Assembly (NCBI GenBank): GCA_019913005.1
Contig: JAIOHL010000252.1
Location: forward strand, 207,511-271,510
From: Anaerolineae bacterium
Lineage (GTDB): Bacteria; Chloroflexota; Anaerolineae; Aggregatilineales; J027
Length of the DNA stretch: 64,000 nt
Reading direction: 5' to 3'
Shown here: in pieces, positions 17,745 to 27,073 of the stretch
Layout: each line of letters begins with the position of its first letter
How positions within the stretch are numbered: the first letter of the stretch is position 1
Position numbers and translations under genes: made by a program
Notes under the pieces: model-generated
The model's input: only the letters and a program-made list of their open reading frames with translations
Told to the model about the DNA's origin: nothing
Database searches by the model: none

Positions 17745-19319
17745 TTAATCGAAGCGGATGCGTGGGTCAAGCCATGTATAGATGATGTCTACCATGATAT
17801 TCCCGAAGATCAAGAACACCGAGTAGAGGGTGGTGAGTGCCATAATCGTAGTGTAGTCGCGGGCCGACACGCTGTCTACAAAGGATTCACCCAGCCCCGG
17901 AATCACGAAGATACGCTCAATGACGAACGTCCCCGTCAACACACCCGCCAGTAGTGGCCCCAAAATGGTTGCCACTGGAATGAGCGAGTTCTTGAGGGCG
18001 TGGATGTAGATCACAGCGCGTTCACGTAGCCCTTTGGCGCGGGCCGTGCGGATGTAATCTTCACCCAAGACCTGTAACAAGCTGGCACGGGTCAAACGGG
18101 CGATACCAGCACTCATCCCTGTTCCCAGCGCCACCATTGGCAGAATTACACCTTTGATGTAATCCACACTCATGAATTCTGTGCGCCAGACCAACGGCGT
18201 CGGTGTAGGTAACCATTTTAGCTCGACAGCAAAGATAATAATCATGATGGGAGCCAATACAATGGAAGGCACCGATTGGAGCAAAATGGCCGAGAAACTG
18301 GCAGAATAGTCTATCGCGGAGTTGTGATAGATCGCCGCCAGTACCCCTAACGGAATCCCCATCGTGAAGCCAAAAATAACCGAGTACAGGCCAATTTGCA
18401 TCGAAACGGGCAGGCGATTTCGGATTTCATCAATCACCTGTGTGTTTTCCTGCAACTGAGCAATATTCAGCGAGGGGCCAAAATCGAGGTTTAGCACACC
18501 CCAAATGTAGTTCCAAAATTGTGAGTCCAACGGGTCGCTCGTCCATGACACTTGCTCTTCGTTGAAAATGGCATTAACCGTACCACCCGTCGTGATGCAA
18601 TTGTGGCGTTTGGCAAGCAGCGACCAACCGGGCATCTGGAAGTAACGCCGACAGTTTTCTTCGTATCCATTCAGATATTCCGACTGATAGTGGATGGTGG
18701 TGTAATCACTGGTGTAGTTGGTGAAAGCGCCCCCAGCAGTTGGTACCCCTGACAAGGAAGACAGTAGAGCGGTCACGCTGTTCGCGGTTTGCACGGCCTG
18801 ACCAGTGTTGGCTGACCAGTCACGGTAGGGATATTGAACATATTCGACGTATTCATTGTTCGCTTCATCCCAACGATGCAGGGGGTATTCGCGTCTGAAC
18901 GCAAATCCGGTATCTTCTAATTCCTCATAGCTGCCCTCGTCGGTTGTCCCAAAACCACCTTTGATATAGGTCGTTTCGCCCCAAGCGGTATCCGCCCCCT
19001 TACCGTCAGTCGGCGTATCAAAGAACAACGCTTTGTGCAGGCCGTAACGCTGATTGAGTTGTTCGCGCACATGCTGGGGCATGGGACGTTGATTGACCGC
19101 ATCGAATGGGCCACCCGGCAGCGAATGGGACATACCAAAGGTGAAAACCATAATCGCAAATAGCACCGGAATGGCTGCCAGCAGACGCCGGAACAAGAAT
19201 TTCAGCATACTGGCCCCACCGAGCGCATAGCCGATGGAGGCAAGCGGTGCTAAAACAGATCCTAATGCTTTTGAAACGCCGCTCTTTGGGCGTTGAGTAG
19301 AGTTATTTGTTGATTTCAT
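17745..19319 (-). CDS. Oligopeptide/dipeptide-type ABC transporter permease (OppB/DppB-like)
   Basis: 524 aa against the usual ~310-340. A first membrane helix (~45-67) and the conserved PGGPFD..YGL stretch are followed by an insertion of about 165 residues (~100-265) carrying two cysteines (NCRRY, HNCIT). The normal OppB sequence then resumes at FWNYIWGVLNLDFG. The C-terminal half has the EAA-loop region (LRERAVIYIHALKNSLIP) that contacts OppD/F. The insertion follows the first helix and should face outside. It forms the importer with OppC, OppD and OppF encoded upstream on the same strand, though a lipoprotein gene separates it from OppC. Confidence 0.9.
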   Translation of the reverse strand: MKSTNNSTQRPKSGVSKALGSVLAPLASIGYALGGASMLKFLFRRLLAAIPVLFAIMVFTFGMSHSLPGGPFDAVNQRPMPQHVREQLNQRYGLHKALFFDTPTDGKGADTAWGETTYIKGGFGTTDEGSYEELEDTGFAFRREYPLHRWDEANNEYVEYVQYPYRDWSANTGQAVQTANSVTALLSSLSGVPTAGGAFTNYTSDYTTIHYQSEYLNGYEENCRRYFQMPGWSLLAKRHNCITTGGTVNAIFNEEQVSWTSDPLDSQFWNYIWGVLNLDFGPSLNIAQLQENTQVIDEIRNRLPVSMQIGLYSVIFGFTMGIPLGVLAAIYHNSAIDYSASFSAILLQSVPSIVLAPIMIIIFAVELKWLPTPTPLVWRTEFMSVDYIKGVILPMVALGTGMSAGIARLTRASLLQVLGEDYIRTARAKGLRERAVIYIHALKNSLIPVATILGPLLAGVLTGTFVIERIFVIPGLGESFVDSVSARDYTTIMALTTLYSVFLIFGNIMVDIIYTWLDPRIRFD

Positions 19320-19367
19320 TACCTATTTGCCCTCTCTAACTACGACTTGAATATATGGGCATAGAAG

Positions 19368-20918
19368 TTAGCCCCCAATCAGACCGTTGGTGGCGGGTTC
19401 TGATTGGAGTTCCTCGGCTGTAAATAGACGATCTTGTTGTGCCCAACCAGTCAGTTCGGGCGTTTCACTTGTCTCATCGGCATTGACGCAAGTGATTTGA
19501 TAGTAAATCGTTACCCCTGTGCCTGTCGCATCGGGATCAATACCAACGGCGCCAACTTGGGCGGTGGTATTGGGTTTGCAGGCTCCAAGACTGCCGCGAT
19601 CACTACCGAGATAGCTCGGTTCATCTTTGATATAGAACCCTGCGCTTGGGCCATTTCCAATGAAGCCACGTTCGGAGATGACGACCTCTGTACCCACGAA
19701 GAATTTCACTCCCGTGAGCACGTAATCCTCAAAGACCCAACCCGTTTTTTCTGCGCATTCAATTTGATAGAAGAATTCCTCCGACACAAGCGCGGTCTGC
19801 TTGAGCCGCACAATTGTATCGGTGGGGCATTCGCCGATCACATTATCTTCGGTGGCAAATTCAGGATTCTCCGTCATCGGCGCGGTCAGTATAACAACCT
19901 CAGGGGTCGCATCCTCGCCTGTGCCATCGGTTGTAGTAGCGCCATCTTCAGGAGTTTCGCCTTCAGCCTCCGTCGTCGCATCAGTAGCTTCTGGCTCTGG
20001 AAGCGCAGGTACTTCAATCAGCACCAGCGAGTCGGGGCGATACAGAATTTCTACGAGATACTGATCTTCGACCCAGCCCTGTAGATCTCCACAGTTGATG
20101 TTATAGAAAGCCGTGTTGCCAACCCGTTCAATGTTGTTGGTGGTAATTACACTTGAGGGCGCACATTCACCAATCTGGTTATCGGCGGTAGGCGCGGCGG
20201 CGGCGTTGGTCAAAGTCACGGTCTCGACATCGGGTCGAATCATGCCTAACCCACCAGTACCGGGGAGTGGGAGCGGCCCAAATAGGCGCTCTTGCTCAAC
20301 CCAACCAGCACCACTTGAGCAGCGAATAAGATTCCAAACCTGTCCAGATAGAGGATCGCCAGCGGATTCCAACACTTCGACCACTTCATTGATCTTGCAA
20401 CTCACTTGTGGGCCGGGGGTCGGCGGTTTTTGGCTGGCAATCGGGAAGACATCGCCATCTGCGCCGAGGCTGGTGGTCAATGCGCTTTCACCTCGTGGGA
20501 AGACAACGGGTCCCATGAGACGACCTTCATTGATCCAACCCACCGTACCACCACACGCAATGAGGTAGTACACCGTGTCTGGGTTTAGGCGGCCAATATA
20601 GAGGACTTCCAGTTCGGTATCATATTCACAAGAACCACGTGCATTGGTAACCCCCGGCGAAAGCTCTTCGGGGTTATCCGTCACGAAACATTGACTTGCA
20701 CCGCCCCCCGCTGGACGTGGGCAGAGGAGCAAATCTGATAGGACAAATTTTGCTGGGTTGTTAGCGTCAGGTGGCGGCAAGGGGGTGCTTGTTGGAGGCG
20801 CGGGCGTGAATTCAAAGATACCCAGTGGATCGGGATCATCTGAATAACAAGCCAGTGCAGCCATCAACAAGGCGATAATCACCAGCAATGGTCTAGATAA
20901 CTGCGACTTTCTCAACAC
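19368..20918 (-). CDS. Lipoprotein with five Cys-paired SH3-like repeats
   Basis: 516 aa from a GTG start with AGGAG 7 nt upstream. A lipobox (LACYS, Cys24) directs membrane anchoring. The mature part contains five copies of a ~60-70-residue unit of the form C...YYxIxC...GWVxxxxL (SCEYD/IACGG, SCKIN/IRCSS, GECAP/INCGD, GECPT/IECAE, GACKP/ITCVN). Each has one cysteine pair likely to form a disulfide. The pattern resembles bacterial SH3 repeats. A Thr/Glu/Pro-rich linker lies between repeats 3 and 4. Its position between OppC and OppB suggests a role with the importer. It does not resemble an SBP_bac_5 substrate-binding protein. Confidence 0.75.
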   Translation of the reverse strand: MLRKSQLSRPLLVIIALLMAALACYSDDPDPLGIFEFTPAPPTSTPLPPPDANNPAKFVLSDLLLCPRPAGGGASQCFVTDNPEELSPGVTNARGSCEYDTELEVLYIGRLNPDTVYYLIACGGTVGWINEGRLMGPVVFPRGESALTTSLGADGDVFPIASQKPPTPGPQVSCKINEVVEVLESAGDPLSGQVWNLIRCSSGAGWVEQERLFGPLPLPGTGGLGMIRPDVETVTLTNAAAAPTADNQIGECAPSSVITTNNIERVGNTAFYNINCGDLQGWVEDQYLVEILYRPDSLVLIEVPALPEPEATDATTEAEGETPEDGATTTDGTGEDATPEVVILTAPMTENPEFATEDNVIGECPTDTIVRLKQTALVSEEFFYQIECAEKTGWVFEDYVLTGVKFFVGTEVVISERGFIGNGPSAGFYIKDEPSYLGSDRGSLGACKPNTTAQVGAVGIDPDATGTGVTIYYQITCVNADETSETPELTGWAQQDRLFTAEELQSEPATNGLIGG

Positions 20919-20961
20919 CTGTAATCTCCTAGGTGAACTTCAAAAGATTTGTTCCAAAATC

Positions 20962-21031
20962 CCACAGTTCAAATTTTTATGGTGCAACAGGGAGTAGGGG
21001 CAGCAATATCCTACCCCTACCGGAACTGTGG
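20962..21031. other. Nested inverted repeats between OppC and the SH3-like lipoprotein
   Basis: An outer perfect 9-bp pair, CCACAGTTC (20962-20970) with GAACTGTGG (21023-21031), encloses an inner perfect 7-bp pair, GTAGGGG (20994-21000) with CCCCTAC (21014-21020). On the minus strand the structure follows the OppC stop by 11 nt and is followed by GATTTTGG. It may be a partial terminator or an mRNA-processing/stability element that sets the ratio of OppC to downstream products. Confidence 0.6.
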
Positions 21032-21041
21032 TGAGACGAAT

Positions 21042-22181
21042 TTATCTACCGCGTAGCCGGGGGTCGAGGGCGTCACGCAGACCGTCACCAAAGAAGTTGA
21101 ACGCGAGCGTGAGCATAACCAAGGCGGCTGAGGGCACATAGATCATATGGCGATTGGAATAGAAACCACCTTCTTGACCCGCGCGGCTAATCATCTCACC
21201 CCAACTGGGGGTACCGGGCTGCACACCCAAGCCGATATAGCTTAGGAAGGCTTCGGCGAAGATGTAGCCGGGGATTGCCAATGTTTCGGCAACCAGCAGT
21301 GGGCCAATGATGTTGGGCAGCAGGTGGACGAAGATGATACGACGATCACGCGCCCCCACTGCACGGGCGGCCTCCACGAACTCTTTTTCACGATAGGACA
21401 AGACCTGTCCACGTGCCAGACGTGCCGTACCAATCCAGCTTAACAGGCCCAGCGCGATAAACAGGAAGAACAAACCACCGAGGTCTTTATTGATCTCGAC
21501 GATAAACCCGACTATACCACTGGAGTCTTCATATTTGCTGGAGATTTCGCGGAAATAGACCTGCATGATGATGATGATGACCAAGCCGGGAATCCCATAG
21601 AGGAAGTCCACAAAACGCATCATTACATTGTCAATGCGCCCGCCATAGAACCCGGAAACCATCCCGTAGACCAAACCGAGCAGAAGACTGACCGACGAAC
21701 CCACAAAGGCCACTGCAAGGGACACCTGAGCGCCATAAACGGTTTGGGTCATCCAGTCTTTACCACCACCATCGCTCCCCAAGATGTAGCACCATTGGCG
21801 CTGATTGGGGTCGGGAATTTCCACGCGGCAGGAATTGGGGAAGCGGGCACGCTGTTCTTCGGTCAACAGGGCACACCATGCTTTCCCTTGATCGAGGCCG
21901 TCACGGGCGCAATGTCCCGGTTCAGCATAGGGGTCAACACGGTCAAGGCCGGCGGGGTTGATCGTATGGCGAGCCTTGAATCCTTTGGGGGCATCAAGAA
22001 AGCTGATGTTTGACCACAGGCTGGCAGTGACCGCCATAAAAATGAAGAACGTGATGATGAAGAACGCCACAACCGCCATTTTATTACGACGGAATTGGCG
22101 CAGCGCGTCTCCCATTGGAGTAGAGCGTTTTTTCTGTTCTAGTCCTTCATCTTTCAATGAAATCGGTTTAGATGCTGTCAT
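21042..22181 (-). CDS. Oligopeptide/dipeptide-type ABC transporter permease (OppC/DppC-like)
   Basis: 379 aa against the usual ~290-310. The N-terminal cytoplasmic motif (MGDALRQFRRNKMAVVAFF) and first helix are typical. An insertion of ~90 residues between the first and second helices contains four cysteines (GHCAR, AWCAL, NSCRV, QWCYI) and should lie outside the membrane. The EAA loop (EFVEAARAVGARDRRIIFVHLLPN) is intact. It is encoded 69 nt after OppF on the same strand. Confidence 0.92.
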   Translation of the reverse strand: MTASKPISLKDEGLEQKKRSTPMGDALRQFRRNKMAVVAFFIITFFIFMAVTASLWSNISFLDAPKGFKARHTINPAGLDRVDPYAEPGHCARDGLDQGKAWCALLTEEQRARFPNSCRVEIPDPNQRQWCYILGSDGGGKDWMTQTVYGAQVSLAVAFVGSSVSLLLGLVYGMVSGFYGGRIDNVMMRFVDFLYGIPGLVIIIIMQVYFREISSKYEDSSGIVGFIVEINKDLGGLFFLFIALGLLSWIGTARLARGQVLSYREKEFVEAARAVGARDRRIIFVHLLPNIIGPLLVAETLAIPGYIFAEAFLSYIGLGVQPGTPSWGEMISRAGQEGGFYSNRHMIYVPSAALVMLTLAFNFFGDGLRDALDPRLRGR

Positions 22182-22250
22182 TCAAAATACTCCTCAAAAA
22201 ACGATGAATGGAAACGGACTTTGGCATAGTCGCGGTTTCAACATTCAGCA

Positions 22251-23285
22251 CTAAGTAACACGGTGGCAGGCTACCCAGTGACCCGGTAAAACTTCGATTA
22301 GTTCAGGATCCCAATCAAAGCACACATCAATCGCCACTGGACAGCGCGTATTGAAGTTGCAGCCGACGGGTGGATTGGCAGGGCTTGGTAAGTCGCCCTT
22401 CAAGATGATACGCTGGCGATTTTCCTCCACATCAGGGTCGGGTACGGGAACAGCCGACAAAAGGGCCTGTGTGTAAGGATGCAGCGGATTGGTATAAAGC
22501 TCTTCGCTCTCGGCCATCTCGACAATTTTGCCGAGATACATCACGGCCACGCGATCACAGATATGGCGTACCATGCTCAGGTCGTGGGCAATGAACAGAT
22601 AAGTCAGACCCATATCGCGCTGCAAATCTTGAAGCAGATTGACTACCTGCGCTTGAATAGATACGTCTAACGCGGAAATAGGTTCATCACACACAATAAA
22701 GGAAGGCTCAAGGGCCAATGCGCGGGCCACTCCGATGCGCTGACGCTGACCGCCCGAAAACTCATGTGGATAGCGGTTGGCGAAGAAGGGGTTTAGCCCC
22801 ACACGCTCCAACAATTCTTCCACACGTTTTTGGCGGTCTCTTTCACTGCCAATCCCATGCACGACCAGCGGTTCGCTGATGATACGGCTGATGCTCATAC
22901 GTGGATTCAGCGAAGCATAGGGGTCTTGGAAAATGATCTGCATCTTACGACGCATTTCACGCAGGCTGTTGCCTTTGAGGGTCGTCAGTTCTGTGCCTTC
23001 AAAATTCACTGTCCCAGATGTCGCGCGATGGAGTTGGAGGATGGTACGGCCCGTCGTGGATTTGCCACAGCCGCTTTCCCCTACCAAACCCAGCGTCTCG
23101 CCTCGGAAAATATCAAAATCGAGGCCGTCTACCGCTTTCACGGCGGCGGTTTCGCGCTGAAAAATCAAACCGCTCTTAATTGGAAAATGCTTTTTTAGAC
23201 CACGCACTGAGACGATGGGGTCGCCATAATCTTTCTTTTTTGCCGGGGCGGTCATCACTTTTTCACTTTTTGCTACGTTCGTCAT
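22251..23285 (-). CDS. Oligopeptide/dipeptide ABC transporter ATP-binding protein (OppF/DppF-like)
   Basis: 344 aa. It has Walker A GESGCGKS (69-76), signature [15 protein letters not shown], Walker [15 protein letters not shown], and the C-terminal oligopeptide-transporter region with cysteines ([18 protein letters not shown]) typical of this subfamily. Some OppD/F proteins carry an Fe-S site in this region. It follows OppD by 5 nt. Confidence 0.95.
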   Translation of the reverse strand: MTNVAKSEKVMTAPAKKKDYGDPIVSVRGLKKHFPIKSGLIFQRETAAVKAVDGLDFDIFRGETLGLVGESGCGKSTTGRTILQLHRATSGTVNFEGTELTTLKGNSLREMRRKMQIIFQDPYASLNPRMSISRIISEPLVVHGIGSERDRQKRVEELLERVGLNPFFANRYPHEFSGGQRQRIGVARALALEPSFIVCDEPISALDVSIQAQVVNLLQDLQRDMGLTYLFIAHDLSMVRHICDRVAVMYLGKIVEMAESEELYTNPLHPYTQALLSAVPVPDPDVEENRQRIILKGDLPSPANPPVGCNFNTRCPVAIDVCFDWDPELIEVLPGHWVACHRVT

Positions 23286-23290
23286 ATACC

Positions 23291-24304
23291 CTAACCTTGC
23301 ATTACCATCTCAGGCCGAGTTTGTTCAGCCGTTCGCACATCAACCCAGCACGCTGCCAAATGTTCAGGATTTCCACCATCTACTGAAATCAGAGACGGTA
23401 TTTCATCCCAACACTTGCTGATGACATAGGGGCAACGCGGCGAAAAGGGGCAGCCTGTCGGTGCGCTCCGCATATCGGGTGGTGAGCCTGTAATTGAAAC
23501 GAGGTGCTGATTTTTTTGGTCGAGGCGCGGTAACGAGCTAATCAGGCCAAGTGTGTAGGGGTGACGGGTATCTTTATAGAGATCCTTCACCGGGCCACGT
23601 TCGACAATCAAGCCTGCATACATCACTTGCAAGGTATCCGCCAGACCAGCAACCACGCCGAGGTCGTGGGTAATCCAAATCATCGCCATGCCGATTTTAT
23701 CACGCAGACGGCGCACCAAGTCCAGAATTTGGGCTTGGATGGTTACGTCGAGGGCGGTGGTGGGTTCGTCTGCAATCAGTAGTTGAGGGTTGCAAGACAA
23801 AGCCATCGCAATCATGGCACGTTGACGCATCCCACCCGAAAATTGGTGCGGATAATCACCGAGGCGACGATCTGCCATTGGGATACCAACCATTTGCAGC
23901 AGTTCAGCAGCACGACGGCGGGCTTGTTCATTGTCCATCCCGAGATGCAATTTGAGGGCTTCCGTAATCTGGCGACCAATCGTCAACACGGGGTTGAGTG
24001 AGGTCATGGGGTCTTGGAAGACCATTGCGATTTCGGCCCCACGCACTAACCGCATCTGCTCACGCGACAAGGACAGCAGTTCGCGTCCGCGAAAATTGAC
24101 ATTGCCTTCAATAGTGGCGGGTGGGGAGGGAACGAGTCCCATGATGGAGAGGGCATGAACACTTTTACCGCTGCCGCTTTCGCCCACAACGCCGAGCGTT
24201 TCCCCTTCATGCAGGGTATATGAGACGCCATTGACGGCGTAAACCAAACCTTCTTGGGTACTAAAGCGGGTTTTGAGGTCTTTAACCTCCATTAACAGGG
24301 CCAA
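23291..24304 (-). CDS. Oligopeptide/dipeptide ABC transporter ATP-binding protein (OppD/DppD-like)
   Basis: 337 aa from a TTG start with AGAAGGAG spaced 7 nt. It has Walker A GESGSGKS (41-48), signature [15 protein letters not shown], Walker [15 protein letters not shown], and the C-terminal peptide-transporter region [15 protein letters not shown]. It is the first gene of the importer operon, downstream of a well-formed promoter (24376-24404). The specific solute cannot be inferred because no binding protein is encoded in the operon. Confidence 0.95.
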   Translation of the reverse strand: MALLMEVKDLKTRFSTQEGLVYAVNGVSYTLHEGETLGVVGESGSGKSVHALSIMGLVPSPPATIEGNVNFRGRELLSLSREQMRLVRGAEIAMVFQDPMTSLNPVLTIGRQITEALKLHLGMDNEQARRRAAELLQMVGIPMADRRLGDYPHQFSGGMRQRAMIAMALSCNPQLLIADEPTTALDVTIQAQILDLVRRLRDKIGMAMIWITHDLGVVAGLADTLQVMYAGLIVERGPVKDLYKDTRHPYTLGLISSLPRLDQKNQHLVSITGSPPDMRSAPTGCPFSPRCPYVISKCWDEIPSLISVDGGNPEHLAACWVDVRTAEQTRPEMVMQG

Positions 24305-24375
24305 AAGTTAACTCCTTCTCGTTTAAATCATATTTCACGCAAGAACGAGAATGTTTCTATTAAAATTGAACGGCG

Positions 24376-24404
24376 ATTTTACGCGATGTCGCAGTTGCTT
24401 GCAA
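24376..24404 (-). promoter_or_regulatory. Sigma-70-type promoter of the importer operon
   Basis: On the minus strand, TTGCAA (24404-24399) and TAAAAT (24381-24376) are separated by 17 nt. Transcription would start near 24368, giving a ~65-nt leader before the OppD TTG start. Confidence 0.65.
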
Positions 24405-24513
24405 CAATTCCCTAGCTACTGCAAATTTAGTTTGCATCTAAATTCACAAGAATTACTCGCTCACTTCTAGCAAAGTTCGACCCGATTGTGATTCTGGGTG
24501 AAACTTGCAAATC

Positions 24514-24542
24514 CTGTGAGGTAAGGGGGTTATCGCTATAAT
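24514..24542 (+). promoter_or_regulatory. Candidate promoter for tsaE
   Basis: A perfect -10 TATAAT lies at 24537-24542. The best -35 at 17-nt spacing is CTGTGA (24514-24519), a poor match. The -10 sits ~70 nt before the TsaE start. Confidence 0.45.
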
Positions 24543-24611
24543 CTATCCCTAAGGGTGCAATTGTAATTAAACTCGTACAAACTATCCAGACGAAAGAAAA
24601 AATTTCATCGA

Positions 24612-25106
24612 ATGACTCAACCAGCACTTCAGATTTTTAGCCCAAATGCCCATTCCACCCGCCAACTTGGTCAGCAGTTGGGTCAAGTATTGCAGCCGCG
24701 CGATGTGGTGTGTTTGGTCGGTGGTTTAGGCGCAGGCAAAACAACTTTTGCCGCCGGGGTGGGTCAAGGATGGGGCAGTACCAGCCGCCTCACCAGCCCA
24801 ACCTATACGCTGGTACACGAGCATCATCGGTCAGCCGATTCCCTAACGCTTTATCATGTGGACGCCTATCGCTTGGAGACCCCCGATGCGCTGGAATCAG
24901 TCGGTTTTGGTGACATCTGGGAGGGTAATGGCCCGATTTTGATTGAATGGCCGGAACGCTTGGGCGAGATGCTGCCCATTGAGCATCTATGGATTGAAAT
25001 TGAGGCAGAATCCGAATTGGACGAGAATCAGCGTACCCTACGTTTTTGGTCACAGGGGGAACGGGCTGGACAATTATTGGCAGAGTTTGAGGCGAGCAGA
25101 AAGTAG
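24612..25106 (+). CDS. tsaE: tRNA threonylcarbamoyladenosine biosynthesis ATPase TsaE
   Basis: 164 aa, family-typical. Walker A GGLGAGKTT is at 37-45, followed by the conserved SPTYTLVHEH and YHVDAYRLE segments and the late IEWPERL motif. TsaE is the ATPase that works with TsaB and TsaD to make t6A37 on ANN-decoding tRNAs in the cytoplasm. TsaB follows 6 nt downstream; TsaD is not in the window. Confidence 0.95.
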   Translation: MTQPALQIFSPNAHSTRQLGQQLGQVLQPRDVVCLVGGLGAGKTTFAAGVGQGWGSTSRLTSPTYTLVHEHHRSADSLTLYHVDAYRLETPDALESVGFGDIWEGNGPILIEWPERLGEMLPIEHLWIEIEAESELDENQRTLRFWSQGERAGQLLAEFEASRK

Positions 25107-25112
25107 GCAAAG

Positions 25113-25784
25113 ATGCTGCTGGCAATAGATACGGCTTCACGCGCATTAAGCATTGCCCTAACGGATGGGCAGCAACTATTGGCCGAACAAACATGGCACA
25201 CGGCAAATCAGCACAGCGTTGAACTACCGCCTGCCGTCCATCATTTGCTGAATCGGGCTAGGGTAGAGCCGCGTCAACTGAGTGCGATAGGAGTGGCACA
25301 GGGGCCGGGGTCATTTACTGGATTACGTATTGGCATTGGGGTGGCAAAAGGCTTGGCGATGGCCCTCAATATCCCACTTATCCCTGTGATGACACTAGAT
25401 ATTGTCGCGGCAGGTACACCCCATTTTGATGGCCCACTGATTAGTATTGTGCAAGCTGGGCGGGGGCGCATCAATTACGGGCACTATCATTGGCAGGCGG
25501 GTGAATGGGACTTGATGGGTGATCTGCATAACACTGCATGGGCGGAGATGATTGCCCAAATCAACACTGGCCCTATCTTAATCAATGGGGAAATAGACCC
25601 GGCTGGCGAGGCGATACTGAAGGCGAGTGGCAAAACAATTAAACTGCTGCCGCCGTCCTATCGTTTGCGACGGGCGGGGTTTTTGGCCCAAATTGCGTGG
25701 GCACGGCTTCAGACTGGACATTTAATTCCTGCCGCCGAAATCAGACCCATTTATTTGCAGGCCGCCGGAGGTGCAGCCACATGA
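25113..25784 (+). CDS. tsaB: tRNA threonylcarbamoyladenosine biosynthesis protein TsaB
   Basis: 223 aa. It opens with the ASKHA-fold start LLAIDTASRALSIAL and has the diagnostic GPGSFTGLRIGIGVAKGLA. TsaB is a non-catalytic partner of TsaD in t6A synthesis. Its stop overlaps the ATG of RimI by 4 nt (ATGA). The TsaE-TsaB-RimI order is a common bacterial arrangement. Confidence 0.95.
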   Translation: MLLAIDTASRALSIALTDGQQLLAEQTWHTANQHSVELPPAVHHLLNRARVEPRQLSAIGVAQGPGSFTGLRIGIGVAKGLAMALNIPLIPVMTLDIVAAGTPHFDGPLISIVQAGRGRINYGHYHWQAGEWDLMGDLHNTAWAEMIAQINTGPILINGEIDPAGEAILKASGKTIKLLPPSYRLRRAGFLAQIAWARLQTGHLIPAAEIRPIYLQAAGGAAT

Positions 25785-26410
25785 CGCTGATACGAGCGAT
25801 GACGCTTGCTGATATAGATCAGGTCTTGGAGATTGACCAGCAGTCGTTCCCGGTGTCTTGGTCAAGAGTGACCTTCCTCCATGAACTCAATGAGAACTCC
25901 AACGCCGATCTCGGAGTCGTGCTAAAATCTCAGCCAGTGGAGGAGGATAATACTAACTTTGGCATTATTCGCCGCCTGCTGCATCCCAAAATAGAGGATA
26001 GGGTCGCGGCCTATGCGGGGATGTGGATTCATGGACGGGAAGCGCATATCAGCACAATTGCCTCGCACCCAAATTTTCGTCGGCAGGGTTTGGGGGAATT
26101 GATGCTGATTGGCATGATTGGGCGAGGGATTGCACGGGGAGCGGATCATGTGGTGTTGGAAGTTCGGATTAGCAACACCCCTGCCCAGATGCTCTATCGA
26201 AAATACGAATTTGCCGCAATTGGTTTCTATCCGCGTTATTATCATGACAACCAAGAGGATGCCCTGTATATGGTTGCTCGCCCATTGGATGAAAACTATC
26301 TCATCCGACTGCGTGCGCGGGCAATTTTACTGGCGGCAAGACTCCCATTTACCGATGAATTTACTGGCCTGCACTTTGAGCAGGTGATAAGCGATGGTTC
26401 AAAGGAGTAA
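25781..26410 (+). CDS. rimI: Ribosomal-protein-alanine acetyltransferase RimI-like GNAT
   Basis: 209 aa. I place the start at ATG 25781, overlapping the TsaB stop, although the frame is open further upstream. The GNAT core is clear: the N-terminal LADIDQVLEIDQQSFPVSW, then the acetyl-CoA loop HPNFRRQGLGELM, and the catalytic-region NTPAQMLYRKYEF. RimI acetylates ribosomal protein S18 in E. coli. The protein is longer than the usual ~150 aa, partly from an insertion near residues 45-75 (VEEDNTNFGIIRRLLHPKIED) and a C-terminal tail. Confidence 0.88.
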   Translation: MTLIRAMTLADIDQVLEIDQQSFPVSWSRVTFLHELNENSNADLGVVLKSQPVEEDNTNFGIIRRLLHPKIEDRVAAYAGMWIHGREAHISTIASHPNFRRQGLGELMLIGMIGRGIARGADHVVLEVRISNTPAQMLYRKYEFAAIGFYPRYYHDNQEDALYMVARPLDENYLIRLRARAILLAARLPFTDEFTGLHFEQVISDGSKE

Positions 26411-26413
26411 CAC

Positions 26414-27073
26414 ATGGCCGAGGGATTGAGTTTAAAAGAGCGCCAGACGGCAATGGAAAAAATTGCCAGTGAGGTGCGGGTTTGCCCTAAGTGTCCGCTG
26501 TCCAAAAGCCGTACTAAAGCTGTCCCCGGTGATGGCCCAGTGAACGCGGAGATTATGTTTGTGGGGGAGGCTCCCGGCTTCCATGAAGATCAACAGGGGT
26601 TACCGTTTGTGGGGGCATCCGGCAAATATTTGGAGCAGTTGTTGGAATTAATTGGCCTGACCCGCAAGGATGTGTTTATCACCAATATCGTGCGTTGCCG
26701 TCCACCGCAAAATCGTGACCCTGAGCGGCTAGAAATTGAGACATGCGAACCCTATCTGGATCAACAGATTGCGCTTATTCAGCCAAGAATTATTGCGACA
26801 TTGGGGCGTTACAGCATGGCGAAATTTTTCCCCGATGGCAAAATTTCCAAGATTCATGGCGTGCCGAAAAAAGAGGAAGGGCGAATTTATTATCCCCTGT
26901 TTCATCCGGCGGCGGTGCTGCGAAATCCAGCCCTGCGTGAACCGATGGAAGAAGATTTTAAGCGGATGAAGAAGCTGCTAGAGGAACTGCGGGCAGACGA
27001 GCCAGCCAAAGATGACGATGCACCACCGCCACCGCCACCACCGGAAAAGCCCCAACAATTATCGCTGTTCTAA
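26414..27073 (+). CDS. Family 4 (4Fe-4S) uracil-DNA glycosylase
   Basis: 219 aa, preceded by AAAGGAG. Two pairs of cysteines for the 4Fe-4S cluster are present (CPKCPL near the N-terminus, CRPP..ETC in the middle), with motif 1 GEAPGFHEDQQG and the late motif HPAAVLRN. It removes uracil from DNA after cytosine deamination. After the catalytic domain comes a Glu/Asp- and Pro-rich linker (seven prolines) and the C-terminal hexapeptide QQLSLF. This matches the beta-sliding-clamp binding consensus QL(S/D)LF, suggesting recruitment to the replication fork. It is 3 nt after RimI, so it is probably co-transcribed. Confidence 0.95.
   Translation: MAEGLSLKERQTAMEKIASEVRVCPKCPLSKSRTKAVPGDGPVNAEIMFVGEAPGFHEDQQGLPFVGASGKYLEQLLELIGLTRKDVFITNIVRCRPPQNRDPERLEIETCEPYLDQQIALIQPRIIATLGRYSMAKFFPDGKISKIHGVPKKEEGRIYYPLFHPAAVLRNPALREPMEEDFKRMKKLLEELRADEPAKDDDAPPPPPPPEKPQQLSLF

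Larger units (their letters stand above)
24305..24611. other. Divergent intergenic region between the importer operon and TsaE
   Basis: 307 bases without a credible gene, AT-richer than its surroundings. It holds the leftward importer promoter (24376-24404), a candidate rightward promoter for tsaE (24514-24542), and a small GTTGC-TT-GCAAC hairpin at about 24394 overlapping the leftward -35 element, which might be an operator. No RNA gene is evident. Confidence 0.7.

Noticed and set aside
19368..20918. Oligopeptide substrate-binding protein of the opp operon
   Set aside because: The protein consists of SH3-like Cys-paired repeats and has none of the SBP_bac_5 sequence landmarks.
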